This document shows, in pieces, positions 44,986 through 53,253 of a stretch of DNA of 64,000 nt. The stretch is taken from positions 39,011 to 103,010 of the forward strand of contig JAEEYO010000052.1 in NCBI GenBank assembly GCA_016288205.1, read 5' to 3'. Under the pieces are notes generated by a model, which was given only the letters and a program-made list of their open reading frames with translations, was not told the DNA's origin and made no database searches. Each line of letters opens with the position of its first letter. The stretch's first letter is position 1. Source of the DNA: Treponema sp. (GTDB lineage: Bacteria > Spirochaetota > Spirochaetia > Treponematales > Treponemataceae). The position numbers and the translations under genes were made by a program.

Positions 44986-45008
44986 ATTGCCGGACTTGAT
45001 CCGGCAAT
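44986..45008. repeat. Palindrome ATTGCCGGA/TCCGGCAAT
   Basis: ATTGCCGGA (44986-44994) and TCCGGCAAT (45000-45008) form a 9-bp stem with a 5-base loop. A T-rich run follows on the plus strand. It sits inside the operon, in the 86-bp gap between the secreted-protein and response-regulator genes, and could control relative expression. Confidence 0.5.
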
Positions 45009-45020
45009 CTTTTTAGCAGA

Positions 45021-45536
45021 TTATCTTCCGCTCTTTTTCGCAGGTTTCTTCGCAGGCTTTTTCATGGGTTTGGTCTCAGGCTCGTCGGATTCATGGCAGC
45101 AGCATCCGCAGGAATCAGAAGTCTTTTTTGAAACCCCGTGCTTTCGTCCCTTTTCCATCCCGGATTTTTTCCCGGCATCCGGAGACTTTTTTCCAACTTC
45201 GGGTCTTTTTCCCTTCACGGATTTTTCCTCCATGGACTTCTGCCACTTCTCCATTTTTTCTTTCCGCTCCCCGCTGATTTTCTCCATCCACTCGGCGCGT
45301 CTCTTTTCCTCGAACTCGTTGATTTTTTTGGCGGTCGCCTCGTCAATGAGTCCTTCCTTCAGGTAAAGGTCGGCACCGAAAAGCGGCTTCTCCTCCCTGT
45401 CAGATTTCTTTTCCACCACCTCGGGAGCTTCCTTTGCCCCTCTGACCTTTGTTTCCTCTGCAAATGCCTGTGTTCCGGCTGCAAATACCAGTGCCATCGC
45501 AATCAGTCCGCTTCTAAAAATCCTTGTCCTTGTCAT
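45021..45536 (-). CDS. Secreted Lys-rich protein with Cys/His cluster
   Basis: This 171-residue protein has a signal peptide (about 1-26, ending GTQAFAEE). A charged helix (about 60-105) and a Lys/Gly/Pro tail follow. Near the C-terminus there is a cluster SCGCCCHESDEPE, then MKKPAKKPAKKSGR. The cluster looks able to bind a metal or be oxidised. It is the first gene of the operon with the response regulator and kinase, so it may be an accessory sensor or a regulated product. I chose the ATG at 45536 over the one at 45542 because its spacing from GAGG is better. Confidence 0.7.
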   Translation of the reverse strand: MTRTRIFRSGLIAMALVFAAGTQAFAEETKVRGAKEAPEVVEKKSDREEKPLFGADLYLKEGLIDEATAKKINEFEEKRRAEWMEKISGERKEKMEKWQKSMEEKSVKGKRPEVGKKSPDAGKKSGMEKGRKHGVSKKTSDSCGCCCHESDEPETKPMKKPAKKPAKKSGR

Positions 45537-45630
45537 AGTCATTACCTCGCTTAAAGTTCATTTTCCACCCCAAACTGAGGTGCATCTATCGGTTCTCTCT
45601 CTTCCGATGATTCCATATTAACAAGGCAAT

Positions 45631-45670
45631 GTGGAATCCAAGTGGAATGAACTAGGAATGTTCGTGGAAT
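45631..45670. promoter_or_regulatory. Four heptamer repeats with exact 11-bp period upstream of the two-component operon
   Basis: GTGGAAT starts at 45631, 45642 and 45664, with a variant TAGGAAT at 45653: four sites exactly 11 bp apart. On the minus strand they read ATTCCAC-N4. A candidate -10 (TAATAT, 45620-45615) lies just downstream, and the -35 position is occupied by the repeat array with no TTGACA, as in PhoB-activated promoters. Confidence 0.65.
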
Positions 45671-45718
45671 TTTTCCACAAGCGGGCAATTTCGCAAACCC
45701 CAGATTTTCTCGGCAGAC

Positions 45719-47656
45719 TCAAGCGATGTCGGCAAGCACGTATTTTCCAGATTCGATTCCCTCGATGAACTCAGATTTCGGCATTGGCTTTCCGAAAAGA
45801 TATCCCTGCTGCATCTGACAGCCGATTTCCTTCAAAAAGTCGGAGGCTTCCTGGCTTTCAACTCCCTCGCACAGGGTATGCATTCCGACAGCGTGAGCCA
45901 TCTCAACAATGCTTCGCAAAATGGGGAACACTTTTTTGTTCGTAGAAAAATTACGTAGGAAATTCAAATCAATTTTCATCATGTCAAAGTCAAATTCCTT
46001 GAGGACGTTCAAACCTGAGTAGCCGGAGCCGAAATCATCCAGCCAGATCTCATAGCCCCTCCTGTGGAATTTGTCCATGGTGGACTGGAGGATTATGCTG
46101 TCGGTGGCAAGCGCGCTCTCCGTAACCTCAACGAGCAGCATATTGCGCGGGATGCTGTATCTCTCGCGGCACAAATCAACCTCAGCGGCAAGGTCCTCGC
46201 ACAGCTCAAAATCAAGGCGGGAAAAATTCAAGGAGACTGGGACGACCTTCAAGCCATTTTCCATTGCCTCGGCCAGATCACGGCACACACACTCCATCAA
46301 AAATCTGTCCAGCTGGTAAATCAGACGGTATTCCTCCAAAACCGGAACAAAGAGACTGGGCTGCAGCTGACCGTACCTCGGGGCATTCCACCTTGCCAGA
46401 GCCTCAAGCCCGCAGACTTTTCCATCCGCAGAAGAGACCACCGGCTGATAGTACGGAACGATGTATCCCTTCTCTATGGCATCGTCTATGTTGTTGAGGA
46501 TATAGTTTCTCTGGTGCACTTCCGTATGCATTTTCTCGTCGTAGAGATAGTAGAAGGTCGTGAAATCCTTCTTTATGTGCATACAGGCATAATGCGCGTT
46601 GTCAATGGCGATGTCTGGGGAATAGGAGCGGTCCCTTGTTTTGTAGCCGCCAACCTTGAGTCCCATCCGCACCTCGGACTTCACCTCCATGACTTTTTCC
46701 TTTATGCGTGCCATTCTTTCCACCACGTCCCTGTCATCGGCAAAAAGGGCGAACCTGTCGTCGGACATTCGGGCAATCAATGCGTCCGGGAACTCTGACT
46801 TCAGCATATCGGCGACGGACTGCAAAAGCTCGTTGCCCCTGACATATCCGTAGCGTCCGTTGAATCCCTTGAAATGCTCCACGTCAACAAAAAGAAAAAT
46901 CTTCTTTGAAATGTCCACGTTGGGATCCACAAGAATCTCATGAATCAATTTTCTGAAATGCGAGGGATTGTAAAGTCCAGTAAGCTCGTCTATGCTGGAT
47001 TTTTTCTGCAGCATGGCATTTGAATTTTCCAGGGCCTCGTCCTTTCTGGCCCAGACCAATTTTTGGCGGAAGCAGCTGACGGCGGCCATAAGCATGGCAA
47101 CCCAGAACGTAAAGAGATTCACCTGCGTGGCATAGGAGGCAGGAACAGCCCTGTCGCAGATAAAATAGAAAACGAGGCACGTGACGGTCAGCACAAGGAA
47201 CGAAACGAAGGGTCTCCAACCGATCAGGCAGAGGATGAAAACTTCCATCGTGGTGAAGCTCAGGACCTGCTCGCCTTTCGCATAATCAAGGTAAGCGATG
47301 TATGCGCCGAACACAAGCCCCGCAACGGCAAAGGTCGTCCGAATTGTGTTGCCCGTAAAATGCGATATTGATGCACCCCTTAATTTTTTGAGGCAGTAAA
47401 CAAGCAGAAAAATGCCAAGGAGCAGAAGCGCGATGTAAGCCGAAAGATGATTTATGATCCATGTCGTGGAGCGTACCATCTTGGCCATAAGCAGATTGCC
47501 GATCACGCTGAGTATCATCCACGTCTCAAGCCCGATTACCACGACCGCAAGATAGATTCCCGACCTCGCGTTGGACAAGGTCAGATGCTCCTTTATGTAC
47601 GGACTGTATTTTTCAAATCCTAAATATTCAAGCCACTTTTTTATCTTTTTTTCCAT
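45719..47656 (-). CDS. Membrane GGDEF-EAL protein, probable cyclic-di-GMP phosphodiesterase
   Basis: This 645-residue protein has five or six membrane helices (about 30-200). A GGDEF domain follows (about 220-370) whose signature is lost: MSDDRF stands where GGDEF should be. Then comes an EAL domain (about 390-640) with an intact GLEALARW, LNFSR, VEVTES, IWLDDFGSGYSGL and MMKIDLNF. It should hydrolyse cyclic-di-GMP, and the GGDEF domain may regulate by binding GTP. It opposes the cyclase at 13156-14529. The ATG follows GGAGG. Confidence 0.9.
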   Translation of the reverse strand: MEKKIKKWLEYLGFEKYSPYIKEHLTLSNARSGIYLAVVVIGLETWMILSVIGNLLMAKMVRSTTWIINHLSAYIALLLLGIFLLVYCLKKLRGASISHFTGNTIRTTFAVAGLVFGAYIAYLDYAKGEQVLSFTTMEVFILCLIGWRPFVSFLVLTVTCLVFYFICDRAVPASYATQVNLFTFWVAMLMAAVSCFRQKLVWARKDEALENSNAMLQKKSSIDELTGLYNPSHFRKLIHEILVDPNVDISKKIFLFVDVEHFKGFNGRYGYVRGNELLQSVADMLKSEFPDALIARMSDDRFALFADDRDVVERMARIKEKVMEVKSEVRMGLKVGGYKTRDRSYSPDIAIDNAHYACMHIKKDFTTFYYLYDEKMHTEVHQRNYILNNIDDAIEKGYIVPYYQPVVSSADGKVCGLEALARWNAPRYGQLQPSLFVPVLEEYRLIYQLDRFLMECVCRDLAEAMENGLKVVPVSLNFSRLDFELCEDLAAEVDLCRERYSIPRNMLLVEVTESALATDSIILQSTMDKFHRRGYEIWLDDFGSGYSGLNVLKEFDFDMMKIDLNFLRNFSTNKKVFPILRSIVEMAHAVGMHTLCEGVESQEASDFLKEIGCQMQQGYLFGKPMPKSEFIEGIESGKYVLADIA

Positions 47657-47770
47657 GCCAGACAGCCTCCAGACTCCGCCTCTCTCCGCACGAACTACTC
47701 CACAATAAAGTATAAAGCATTTTTGGAAAAAAACAAGAAAAATCTATACGGAATTTGAGGAAATTTTGAC

Positions 47771-48691
47771 TTACTGCACAAGCATCCTGAGCTTTCCCGG
47801 AAGCACACGCACGACAATGTTGGACTGTTCGCCGCCGTACTCACCGTCAAAATGCAGGGTGACCCCCGGCTTCGGGCATGAGACCGCTATCTGCGAGCAC
47901 TGTCTCAATATGAACCCCTTGATTTTCTCCTGCTTACCGACAACAAGCCTGGGCAAGTATCCGAATGCCTTGAATTTGGGGATATCCGACGCGATGCATA
48001 CCGAAATCTTTCCGTTCTGCGCATTTGCCCCCGGATACATTTTCACTCCGCCGCCCTCGGTCTCAAGGTTCATGAAAGCGATGAAAATCAGCCTGGGGAT
48101 TTCCTGCATGGGCTCACCGTCAAAACTCACCTTGAAATCTTCCGTCTTCATGGAAAAAAGGGTCTGCACCGTGTAGATTATATAAATGAATTTTCCTAGT
48201 CCCAGCTTGTTCAGGAAATTTTTCAGTTTTGAGCTCAGGGCCTTTTTGCAGACAATGGCATCCATTCCCATTCCCGCGCTGATTCCGAAAAGACGCGAGC
48301 TGCCGTCATCAAAAGACACGCTCCCTATGTCAACGGATTTTCCGTCGCCGCTTTTCAGAACCATATCCACGGCTTTTTTCGTGTTCCTGGGGATTTTCAT
48401 GCCGCGCGCGAAATCATTTCCTGAGCCGGTCGGAATCACTCCCAGCCTCACCTTCTCAAAGTCAATGCCGTTCAGAACCTCGTTGATGGTACCGTCACCA
48501 CCGACCACAACAAGATTCAAGTCACCGTCAAGGGATGAGACGTTGCGTGCCAAAACGGAGGCACCCTCCTCCGCCGTAGTCACGAGTTTTTTATATGGAA
48601 CCTTTTCCTTTTCAAGGATTGCCTGAACCTTAGCCCAGGTTTTCCCCGCCTTTCCGCCGCCGCCATGCTCGTTCACAATAAAATAGTACAT
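47771..48691 (-). CDS. Diacylglycerol kinase-family lipid kinase
   Basis: This 306-residue protein has the lipid-kinase signature VVVGGDGTINEVLNG, the nucleotide-loop PTGSGNDFARG, and the C-terminal beta-rich domain (LHFDGEYGGE). It resembles DagK/YegS and would phosphorylate diacylglycerol or a related lipid with ATP. The start ATG lies 6 bp after a TATAAT box, so the mRNA is probably leaderless. No ribosome site is visible. Confidence 0.9.
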   Translation of the reverse strand: MYYFIVNEHGGGGKAGKTWAKVQAILEKEKVPYKKLVTTAEEGASVLARNVSSLDGDLNLVVVGGDGTINEVLNGIDFEKVRLGVIPTGSGNDFARGMKIPRNTKKAVDMVLKSGDGKSVDIGSVSFDDGSSRLFGISAGMGMDAIVCKKALSSKLKNFLNKLGLGKFIYIIYTVQTLFSMKTEDFKVSFDGEPMQEIPRLIFIAFMNLETEGGGVKMYPGANAQNGKISVCIASDIPKFKAFGYLPRLVVGKQEKIKGFILRQCSQIAVSCPKPGVTLHFDGEYGGEQSNIVVRVLPGKLRMLVQ

Positions 48692-48697
48692 GAATTC

Positions 48698-48726
48698 ATT
48701 ATAAACGTGTTTCGCCGAAAATGCAA
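48698..48726 (-). promoter_or_regulatory. Promoter implying a leaderless lipid-kinase mRNA
   Basis: On the minus strand TTGCAT (48726-48721) and TATAAT (48703-48698) are 17 bp apart. The ATG is 6 bp downstream of the -10 box. Confidence 0.65.
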
Positions 48727-48758
48727 ATTTCTTGATTCAGGGAACCCCTACCGCTTTC

Positions 48759-49784
48759 TTACTTCTTGTTCAGCTCGTCCAACATTGCCTGGAAGACTGG
48801 CTTCGGCTTCATGTCCTTGTCGAAGGGAAGAGCGTCGCCCTTGCCGGGGAATGTGGCCGGAACCCAGCTGTGACGGTCGGTGAATCCCCATGTGATGAAG
48901 CTCTTTACGTTGGGCATCTCTTTCGCAAGCTTTACGAGCGAGCAATAAATCTCCTTCTGCTTTTCAACATGGCTTTCTCCCCCGTTGGTTGGAATGCGCA
49001 CGTCAACTTCGCTGAAACTGATTTCGATTCCAAGGTCGGCATAACGCTGGATGTTCTTCCTTATGGCATCCTCGTTGTAGGGATAGCTTGTGTCAAGGTG
49101 AAGCTGCATTCCGACTCCGTCAATCGGGACTCCCTTTTCCTTGAGCTCCTTCACGAAATTGTACATCGCATCTGCCTTGGGGTCTCCCATGGCCTCGTTG
49201 TTGTACTCGTTGAGGTAGAGCTTTGCGTTCGGATCAACCTCATGGGCCTTTCTCAGCGCGTGCTCAATGTAATCCGGTCCGATCGTCTTGTACCAGTGGG
49301 TGTTCCTGAATGAACCCTTGCCGTCGTCCTCGAACATTTCGTTAACAACGTCATATTCCTTAATCTTGCCCTTGTAACGCTCCATAACCGTCTCGATATA
49401 CTCGTCCATAAAAGCAAGCGCGTCTTCCCTTGTCGTGAGGCTTGTCGCAAAAGGTGCGTTCTGCTGGTGCCAGAAAAGAGTGTGCCATTTCACCCTGATT
49501 TTGTTCTCATCGGCGAATTCCACGAGCTTGTCCACGTCGTTCCAGTTCCAGAATTTTTTATTCGGATGGAGATTGGCCATTTTCATCTGATTCTCGCAGA
49601 CGATGATTGAGCAGTAATCCTTGAGAATGGGCTGAATCTCAGGATCCAAAATATCACCTGATGTGACGGCTATTCCGGTATTGAATCCGTAAGGTTTGGC
49701 GGCCTCGCGGAATGTTTTCTTCGCACAGGATGTCAGTCCCAGGACAAGGCCGACGGCAAGAAATACAGACAGTATTTTTTTCAT
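48759..49784 (-). CDS. GH10 endo-1,4-beta-xylanase lipoprotein
   Basis: This 341-residue protein has a signal with lipobox LTSC (Cys20), so it is probably surface- or periplasm-anchored. It then has one GH10 (beta/alpha)8 catalytic domain. The acid/base Glu149 lies in YDVVNEMFEDD and the nucleophile Glu259 in ISFSEVDVRI; KWHTLFWHQQNAP and MQLHLDTSYP are family sites. It cuts beta-1,4-xylan chains. It lies 24 bp after a TPR lipoprotein gene, so the two may be co-expressed. No carbohydrate-binding module is attached. Confidence 0.94.
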   Translation of the reverse strand: MKKILSVFLAVGLVLGLTSCAKKTFREAAKPYGFNTGIAVTSGDILDPEIQPILKDYCSIIVCENQMKMANLHPNKKFWNWNDVDKLVEFADENKIRVKWHTLFWHQQNAPFATSLTTREDALAFMDEYIETVMERYKGKIKEYDVVNEMFEDDGKGSFRNTHWYKTIGPDYIEHALRKAHEVDPNAKLYLNEYNNEAMGDPKADAMYNFVKELKEKGVPIDGVGMQLHLDTSYPYNEDAIRKNIQRYADLGIEISFSEVDVRIPTNGGESHVEKQKEIYCSLVKLAKEMPNVKSFITWGFTDRHSWVPATFPGKGDALPFDKDMKPKPVFQAMLDELNKK

Positions 49785-49808
49785 ATTTTATCCTCACAAA
49801 AAAAAATT

Positions 49809-50891
49809 TTATTTCAGGGTGAACACGGCTTCCGTGCCGTCAAGCTTTCCTTCGATGTCAATTCCATAGAGCGTGATTGTCTTGAGGTCGCTTGAATAAG
49901 TCGCGTTGGTGTACATGACATTGTGCGGGTCGCTGTTGTTGAAAATGATTTTCCTCGCGGATGTGTCCACGGTAAATCCGTAATCATAGGAAGATGAGAG
50001 GTAAGATTCCGTCATGGTGGATTTTGAGGCAATCTTTATAGTGTGATTCGGTTTCCACTGTGACTTGGGAAGCGTCACCCCATTTTCCGTGTATGAGCTG
50101 AGCACATAAGCGGACCCGACCTTGAATGGACAGGATTCCGCCTTGGCTTTCAGATTTTTCACATCGGCAAGAAGATTTTTCGCCTCGCTGTGTGAGGGCA
50201 AATCTTTCAGGGCCTCCGCAAGGATTTTTTCCGCATCATCAAGATAGCCCTTGTTCATGGCAAGTCTGCGGGCCTTGGATGTCTTTGCGTCCGCGACAAG
50301 ATTTTTCGCCTCGCCGTTGTTCGGGTCCTTCGCGAGCACTTTCCGCAATCTGTCAAGAGCAAGGTCCTCCGAGCCGTTCTTTATGAAGGATTTTGCCTCC
50401 TCAATGTTCTGCTCAATGGCAGCCTTCTCTCCCGCGATGCTTGACTGCTTCACCCTGATTTTGGTCTTCAGGCTGTTAGCTTCCATGTTGGCCGGTCTCC
50501 TGTCCAAAACCTCATTCACGAGCTTCAAAGCCTTGTCTAGATCGGAGACTGTGCCGGACGCAAGGAGTTTTTCAGCTTCCTTTACCTTAGCAGCATATAG
50601 TTTTTCTTCTATATCATAGGACAAATCGCCAAGCTCAGAATTCCACGGCTGGACTGCCTGGGCTTCGGACACAAGGGAAAGTGCTGTTTCCAAATCCTCA
50701 AGGCTGTCGGATCCCGCAAGCTTCTTTGCCCGCTCAATCTTCGAGTCCACGCTTTCCGCCTTGGTCGCGGTATTTTTTGTGGATTCCGTCCTTTCACCGC
50801 TCGCACCAGAAAAACCCAAGGTGCTGAGACATCCCGTAAAAGCAAGCGAGCAACAAAATGCAGCCGTAAATAAAATTGCCGTTCGTTTCAT
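49809..50891 (-). CDS. TPR-like repeat lipoprotein
   Basis: This 360-residue protein has a signal peptide with lipobox FTGC (Cys21). Four or five helical repeats of about 34 residues follow, with pairs of helices (LEDLETALSLVSEAQ, LDKALKLVNEVLDRRPANMEANSLKTKI, LALDRLRKVLAKDPNNGEAKNLVADAK, LDDAEKILAEALKDLPSHSEAKNLLADVK). A C-terminal beta domain of about 100 residues closes it. It is upstream of the xylanase and probably co-transcribed. TPR-type repeats bind proteins, but the partner is unknown. No enzyme motif is visible. Confidence 0.75.
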   Translation of the reverse strand: MKRTAILFTAAFCCSLAFTGCLSTLGFSGASGERTESTKNTATKAESVDSKIERAKKLAGSDSLEDLETALSLVSEAQAVQPWNSELGDLSYDIEEKLYAAKVKEAEKLLASGTVSDLDKALKLVNEVLDRRPANMEANSLKTKIRVKQSSIAGEKAAIEQNIEEAKSFIKNGSEDLALDRLRKVLAKDPNNGEAKNLVADAKTSKARRLAMNKGYLDDAEKILAEALKDLPSHSEAKNLLADVKNLKAKAESCPFKVGSAYVLSSYTENGVTLPKSQWKPNHTIKIASKSTMTESYLSSSYDYGFTVDTSARKIIFNNSDPHNVMYTNATYSSDLKTITLYGIDIEGKLDGTEAVFTLK

Positions 50892-50963
50892 AAATCTACT
50901 CCATGAAAATATCAGTCTTAGTTCATCAGGAAAATTATAATACAGTATATGGATATTTTCAAC

Positions 50964-50991
50964 TTGCTTTTTTGAAAGCTTGTGGTATACT
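50964..50991 (+). promoter_or_regulatory. Promoter of the FGE-fold gene
   Basis: TTGCTT (50964-50969) and TATACT (50986-50991) are 16 bp apart. AGGAG precedes the ATG at 51062. Confidence 0.5.
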
Positions 50992-51061
50992 TTAAAGGAA
51001 AGGATTTTTCAGCTGGATTTAACCGGAAAATTCCCACAAAACTGAAATTTCAGGAGTCAAA

Positions 51062-51997
51062 ATGAATATCTGCCCTTATTGTAATCAAGAAATGCACATC
51101 GGAGCACAGTTCTGCCGATCCTGCGGACATATCGTTTTGGAAGTCTCTCCATTTATCTCTTGCCCAAGCTGCAACGCGCCCATGCTTCCCGCGGACAATT
51201 ATTGCTCTGCCTGCGGACAGCCGAAGGAAAAGGACATCTTCACGGCATCAAGGAAAACTTACCCGACGATGATGACCGTAATGGGAGGCTCCTTCAACAT
51301 GGGAGAGGCGGAGCAAATGCATAATGTGACCCTGGACACTTTCTATATGTCCGAGACACTGATTACGCAGCTCCAGTATGAGACGGTCATGGGAAGCAAC
51401 CCCGCAAAGCTGACGGGCCCCAATCATCCGGTGGAATCTGTCTCCTGGGCCGATGCCATCACATTCTGCAACAAGCTGTCCGCAATTCAGGAGCTTGTCC
51501 CCTGCTACTCCATAGGAAACAGCACCGACCTTTCCAAATTTCCCCAGACCGACCCGCTGTGGAAAAGAGTCTCCTGCAATTTCAGCGCGTCAGGTTACAG
51601 GCTGCCGACGGAAGCGGAATGGGAATATGCGGCAAAGGACGGACAAAAGCACGAGATGGATTTCATCTACTCAGGGGGAAATGACATTGACCAGCTGGCA
51701 TGGTACGGCGAGAACAGCTCAGTCTCAACCCACGACGTGGCCACAAAGACACCGAACGCTCTCGGACTCTATGACATGAGCGGAAACGTCTCCGAATGGT
51801 GCTGGGATTATTTTGAGCCGTTCACCAACGCCCCGCAAAAATCACCGAAGGGACCTGCGAGCGGAACGATGAGAGTAAAACGCGGCGGAAGCTGGCTCGA
51901 TGACGCGCCCCTCTGCACGGTAACAGCCCGCGGTGGAGCAGCACACACGGCAAAGAGCAGCAGCCTCGGATTCAGGGTCTGCATATCCTTAAATTAA
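51062..51997 (+). CDS. Zinc-ribbon protein with FGE/SUMF1-type sulfatase-modifying fold
   Basis: This 311-residue protein opens with two zinc ribbons (CPYCNQEMHIGAQFCRSCGH and CPSCNAPMLPADNYCSACGQ). An FGE-sulfatase domain follows (about 75-310: MMTVMGGSFNMGEAEQM, YRLPTEAEWEYAAKDG, YDMSGNVSEWCWD, RGGSW, SLGFRVC). In the FGE enzyme two Cys residues five apart bind copper; here the first is Asp (GGSWLD) and the second is kept (APLC). So it probably does not make formylglycine and may be a binding or structural protein. It converges on the ketosynthase gene, sharing bases at the stops. Confidence 0.8.
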   Translation: MNICPYCNQEMHIGAQFCRSCGHIVLEVSPFISCPSCNAPMLPADNYCSACGQPKEKDIFTASRKTYPTMMTVMGGSFNMGEAEQMHNVTLDTFYMSETLITQLQYETVMGSNPAKLTGPNHPVESVSWADAITFCNKLSAIQELVPCYSIGNSTDLSKFPQTDPLWKRVSCNFSASGYRLPTEAEWEYAAKDGQKHEMDFIYSGGNDIDQLAWYGENSSVSTHDVATKTPNALGLYDMSGNVSEWCWDYFEPFTNAPQKSPKGPASGTMRVKRGGSWLDDAPLCTVTARGGAAHTAKSSSLGFRVCISLN

Positions 51998-53253
51998 ACC
52001 CTTTTGAAAATCAGGGATGTATTCACTCCTCCGAAAGCGAAGTTGTTTGACATAACGCAGGAGGTCTGAATCTCCCTGCCGCTTCCACGGATATAATCCA
52101 AGGGAGCACACTCGTCATCAAGCTCAGTAAGATTCAGCGTGGGATGAAAATATCCCTCCCTCATCATGTTAATGGAAAGCCATGCCTCAATGCACCCGCA
52201 TGCACCGAGCGTATGTCCGATGTAACTCTTCGTGGATGAAATCGGAACAGCACGATTGAAAACCGAATATGTCGCGATTGACTCAGCCTTGTCACCGGTC
52301 GGAGTCGCCGTTCCATGCGCATTCACATATCCAATCTCATCGGCGGAAAGACCAGCGTCAGAAAGGGCAAGTTTCAGCGCCACGGCCATAGTCTCAGAAC
52401 TTGGAGTCGTAATGTGATTTCCGTCCGCATTCGTTCCGAAACCTGCAATCTCCGCGAAAATGGGGGCCCCACGTTTTACAGCGTGCTCCATGTCCTCAAG
52501 GATCAGAGTGCCGGCACCCTCCCCGATTACAAGTCCGTCACGGTTTTTATCAAATGGCTTGGGCTCCAGTCCCGGATTCTCATTCAGACAGGCAGCGGCT
52601 CCAAGGGTGTCAAAAATGGCTGCGTCGGGGGAACAGAACTCCTCGGCTCCTCCCGCAATCATCATGTCCTGCAATCCGGCGGCGATATTCTCGTATGCAT
52701 ATCCGATCGCCTGACTTCCGGAAGTACAAGCCGTGTTCGTGGTAATCATCCTTCCGCGGATCTGATAGTAGACACTCAGGTTTGAGAGGCAGGTCTGCGG
52801 CATGGCCTTGATGTAAGTCTGCGAGTTGATTTTGCTCGTGTCGGAGTTCTCAAGCATCTGCGCCATGTCCAAAATGGACTCCATGCTTCCCATGCAGGAA
52901 CCGTATGCGATGCCCGTCCGTCCGTTGTGCACCTCGTCCAAAAGCTCTCCGTCCGCTGATTTTAATCCCGCGGAAATCAAGGCACGCTCGGTCGCAATCA
53001 GGGAAAGAAGACCCACACGGCCCATCCCGCGTATCATCTTGCGTGGAAAATGAGGAAGCTCCTTTTCATAGGGACATCCAAGGCGGGTGTTGATCAGCTC
53101 GAAGCGGTCCCAGTCTTCTATATACTTGATGCAATTTTTTCCTGACTGCAAGCGGGCAAAAGCCTCATCCCAGGTATCTCCGAGGGCACTCAGCATTCCG
53201 CCGCCCGTAACCACAACCCTGCGTCTTCCGTTTGATTTTGTCCACTCGCTCAT
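51994..53253 (-). CDS. Beta-ketoacyl-ACP synthase, ApeR-like position
   Basis: This 419-residue ketosynthase has the nucleophile Cys in NTACTSGSQAIGYAYE and the two catalytic His in NAHGTATPTGDKAES and GHTLGACGCIEAW. It elongates an acyl chain by decarboxylating malonyl-ACP. It is the last gene of a minus-strand run of ketosynthase, dehydratase, ketoreductase and ketosynthase, the apeO-P-Q-R order of aryl-polyene clusters. It overlaps the reductase gene by 4 bp. Fatty-acid FabF is the alternative, but the neighbourhood favours the polyene set. Confidence 0.88.
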   Translation of the reverse strand: MSEWTKSNGRRRVVVTGGGMLSALGDTWDEAFARLQSGKNCIKYIEDWDRFELINTRLGCPYEKELPHFPRKMIRGMGRVGLLSLIATERALISAGLKSADGELLDEVHNGRTGIAYGSCMGSMESILDMAQMLENSDTSKINSQTYIKAMPQTCLSNLSVYYQIRGRMITTNTACTSGSQAIGYAYENIAAGLQDMMIAGGAEEFCSPDAAIFDTLGAAACLNENPGLEPKPFDKNRDGLVIGEGAGTLILEDMEHAVKRGAPIFAEIAGFGTNADGNHITTPSSETMAVALKLALSDAGLSADEIGYVNAHGTATPTGDKAESIATYSVFNRAVPISSTKSYIGHTLGACGCIEAWLSINMMREGYFHPTLNLTELDDECAPLDYIRGSGREIQTSCVMSNNFAFGGVNTSLIFKRV

